Below, piece after piece: positions 62,602 to 64,000 of a stretch of DNA of 64,000 nt. Positions within the stretch are counted from its first letter, which is position 1, and each line of letters starts with the position of its first letter. The notes under the pieces are model-generated. The model searched no databases, was not told the origin of the DNA, and saw only the letters and a program-made list of their open reading frames with translations. Position numbers and translations under genes: made by a program. Origin of the DNA: Nectonema munidae (Eukaryota > Nematomorpha > Nectonematoida > Nectonematidae); contig JAUIRK010001034.1 of assembly GCA_030549495.1 (NCBI GenBank), positions 1,178,001 to 1,242,000 on the forward strand. The letters are read 5' to 3'.

Positions 62602-64000
62602 ATTCAATGCAAGACTCTTTAACCCATGTTTTTGAGATTTGTTAGATTTATGTCAAACTGCATGGAGTCATGAGTTCATTTTCACGATTTAAAAATATTT
62701 CAACCTAACTTAGGAATAGAATGATAAAAAATTTATTATATATATGCAAATAACAGGGATATGATGTTAATGGCGAAATTTGTATGTATAAGAGCGCTTC
62801 TACTTATGGGTTGGATGAGATGTGTGCATGTAATCGTATCATTTACAAATGAACATGAAACGGATGAGAATTTCTCCTCAAAGACAAAATATGATAAAAA
62901 AGAACAGTATCACCAATATAAATAATAATAATAATAATAAACCAGTCAAAAGCAAGAACTATACAAACTAAATTTGATTGGTGATTTTGTTATCTTTTCT
63001 TTTAAGGATTGAAAAAAGGTCAAATTTTCAGTGATGATTGGCTGCTAGAGTTTATGTTCTACCAATAGAATAGGATGTATTTGGTGGGCTAGGTTTGATA
63101 CGTTCTTTCTTTGTGACATGATTCAGAATGAAGAGAGAGAATAATACTATGGCGTAGATAGGAAAAGAACTATTGTTTTGAGACATCTTTATCTAAAAAA
63201 TATTGTAATTAGTTATTTATCAAATAGAAAATTTATGGATATTCCCTTATGATCCCCTTCAATCTTATAAAAAGTACGTTTTTATTTGTAAAATAAGATT
63301 TTTTTAAATTTAAAATGTAAGACCTATTTTTCTCATTTACACTTACTTTCCAGAAATGGTTCTATTGATTTCTTTCAAAGTGAAAAATGAAGTACATTAA
63401 TATCTAATGATATTAAATATTTTAAAATTAAATGATCAATGAGAAATAAATATTGCTATCATAATTTTATCCGCAGAATTGAGGATATGCCGATTTACAA
63501 AGCGTGAGTTTTGATAAAGACAACAACTTTACTACTTACCTCATTTTAACATTGAGAAATATTTCCTTAAAATTTTTATTAGCTCTCACATAAATATAAT
63601 TGAGCTTCACGATATATTTATAAAAATCGGTTAAATCAGCATAACTAACTGGACAAGAGAAAAAGTTCAAAGAAAAAAAGTATCGAATAAATAATTAAAA
63701 TTTCCTATCCTATTATTTCATAGAAAGTTCTAAGCGTAGAAAAACTCAAATCAACAAATCGATCTTAATGACACTTTTTTCATTTTTCAATGAAATCAAA
63801 ACAAAAAATAGCAGAATATCAGATGAATAGGGAGAGATAGGAATTTTATTTATAATGAGACTTTCCAAATAACACTAACAAAAGTTTATATAAACGCAAT
63901 AACTCAAATCCTAAAAATATCGTTAATACGCGTGTAAAACATGTGAGTGTATATCTACCACAAATAACTAATAATAATAAACAAGGATCAGATTGTATTA
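62602..64000. other. Right edge, nothing recognised
   Basis: AT-rich, with an (AAT)n tract at about 62921-62940. No coding or repeat signal found. Confidence 0.5.

Overview
The window is AT-rich eukaryotic DNA. It has spliced genes with long AT-rich introns, tRNA-derived SINEs and many decayed DNA transposons (hAT, piggyBac, pogo/Tigger). The gene content is animal: an R3-type receptor tyrosine phosphatase, a tail-anchored SNARE, a choline kinase and a DC-STAMP relative. The phosphatase looks most like arthropod Ptp10D/Ptp4E, with a WPDFG loop and a membrane-proximal YCNGPLRPG motif. I therefore infer an invertebrate, perhaps an arthropod, but cannot name the species.

Layout. Bases 344-15763 (+) hold the 3' part of the phosphatase gene: fourteen exons that join in one open frame of 903 codons plus stop. 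They encode fibronectin III domains, one transmembrane helix and one intact catalytic domain. The 5' end lies left of the window, and one intron carries a decayed transposase of a family I cannot name. Bases 15.9-20.9 kb are mostly empty, apart from a SINE, a short tandem duplication and a GC-richer retroelement tail. Bases 21.0-23.2 kb (-) carry the SNARE-motif exons of a syntaxin-6-like gene. A second minus-strand terminal exon with a poly(A) signal lies at 23.7 kb.

Bases 24.9-43.4 kb are a repeat-rich desert. It holds a Tigger remnant, two inverted copies of a ~660 bp repeat (one containing suspicious homopolymer runs), a complex minisatellite, a LINE endonuclease scrap, a broken intronless DC-STAMP copy at 35.1-36.0 kb, SINEs, small MITEs and a foldback element. 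Bases 45.6-48.4 kb are a hAT element with a perfect 8-bp target duplication at both ends and a broken ZBED-like transposase. An intact, intronless choline kinase lies at 51.8-53.3 kb (+). A small coding-like terminal exon sits tail-to-tail with it, followed by a broken piggyBac (54.0-55.7 kb). A broken Tigger (58.7-60.1 kb) has lost the part of its catalytic domain that carries the first acidic residue. The right end holds a second copy of the 18.4 kb SINE family and a hAT-type MITE.

No operons, CRISPR arrays, rRNA genes or convincing tRNA genes are present. The host genes are unrelated neighbours: cell-surface signalling, endosomal membrane fusion and phosphatidylcholine synthesis. I found no evidence of a new multi-gene system. 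The most useful leads are the intronless choline kinase, the intronless broken DC-STAMP copy, the hAT with intact target-site duplications, the recurring GGGTC...GACCC hairpins and the unplaced coding-like exons.
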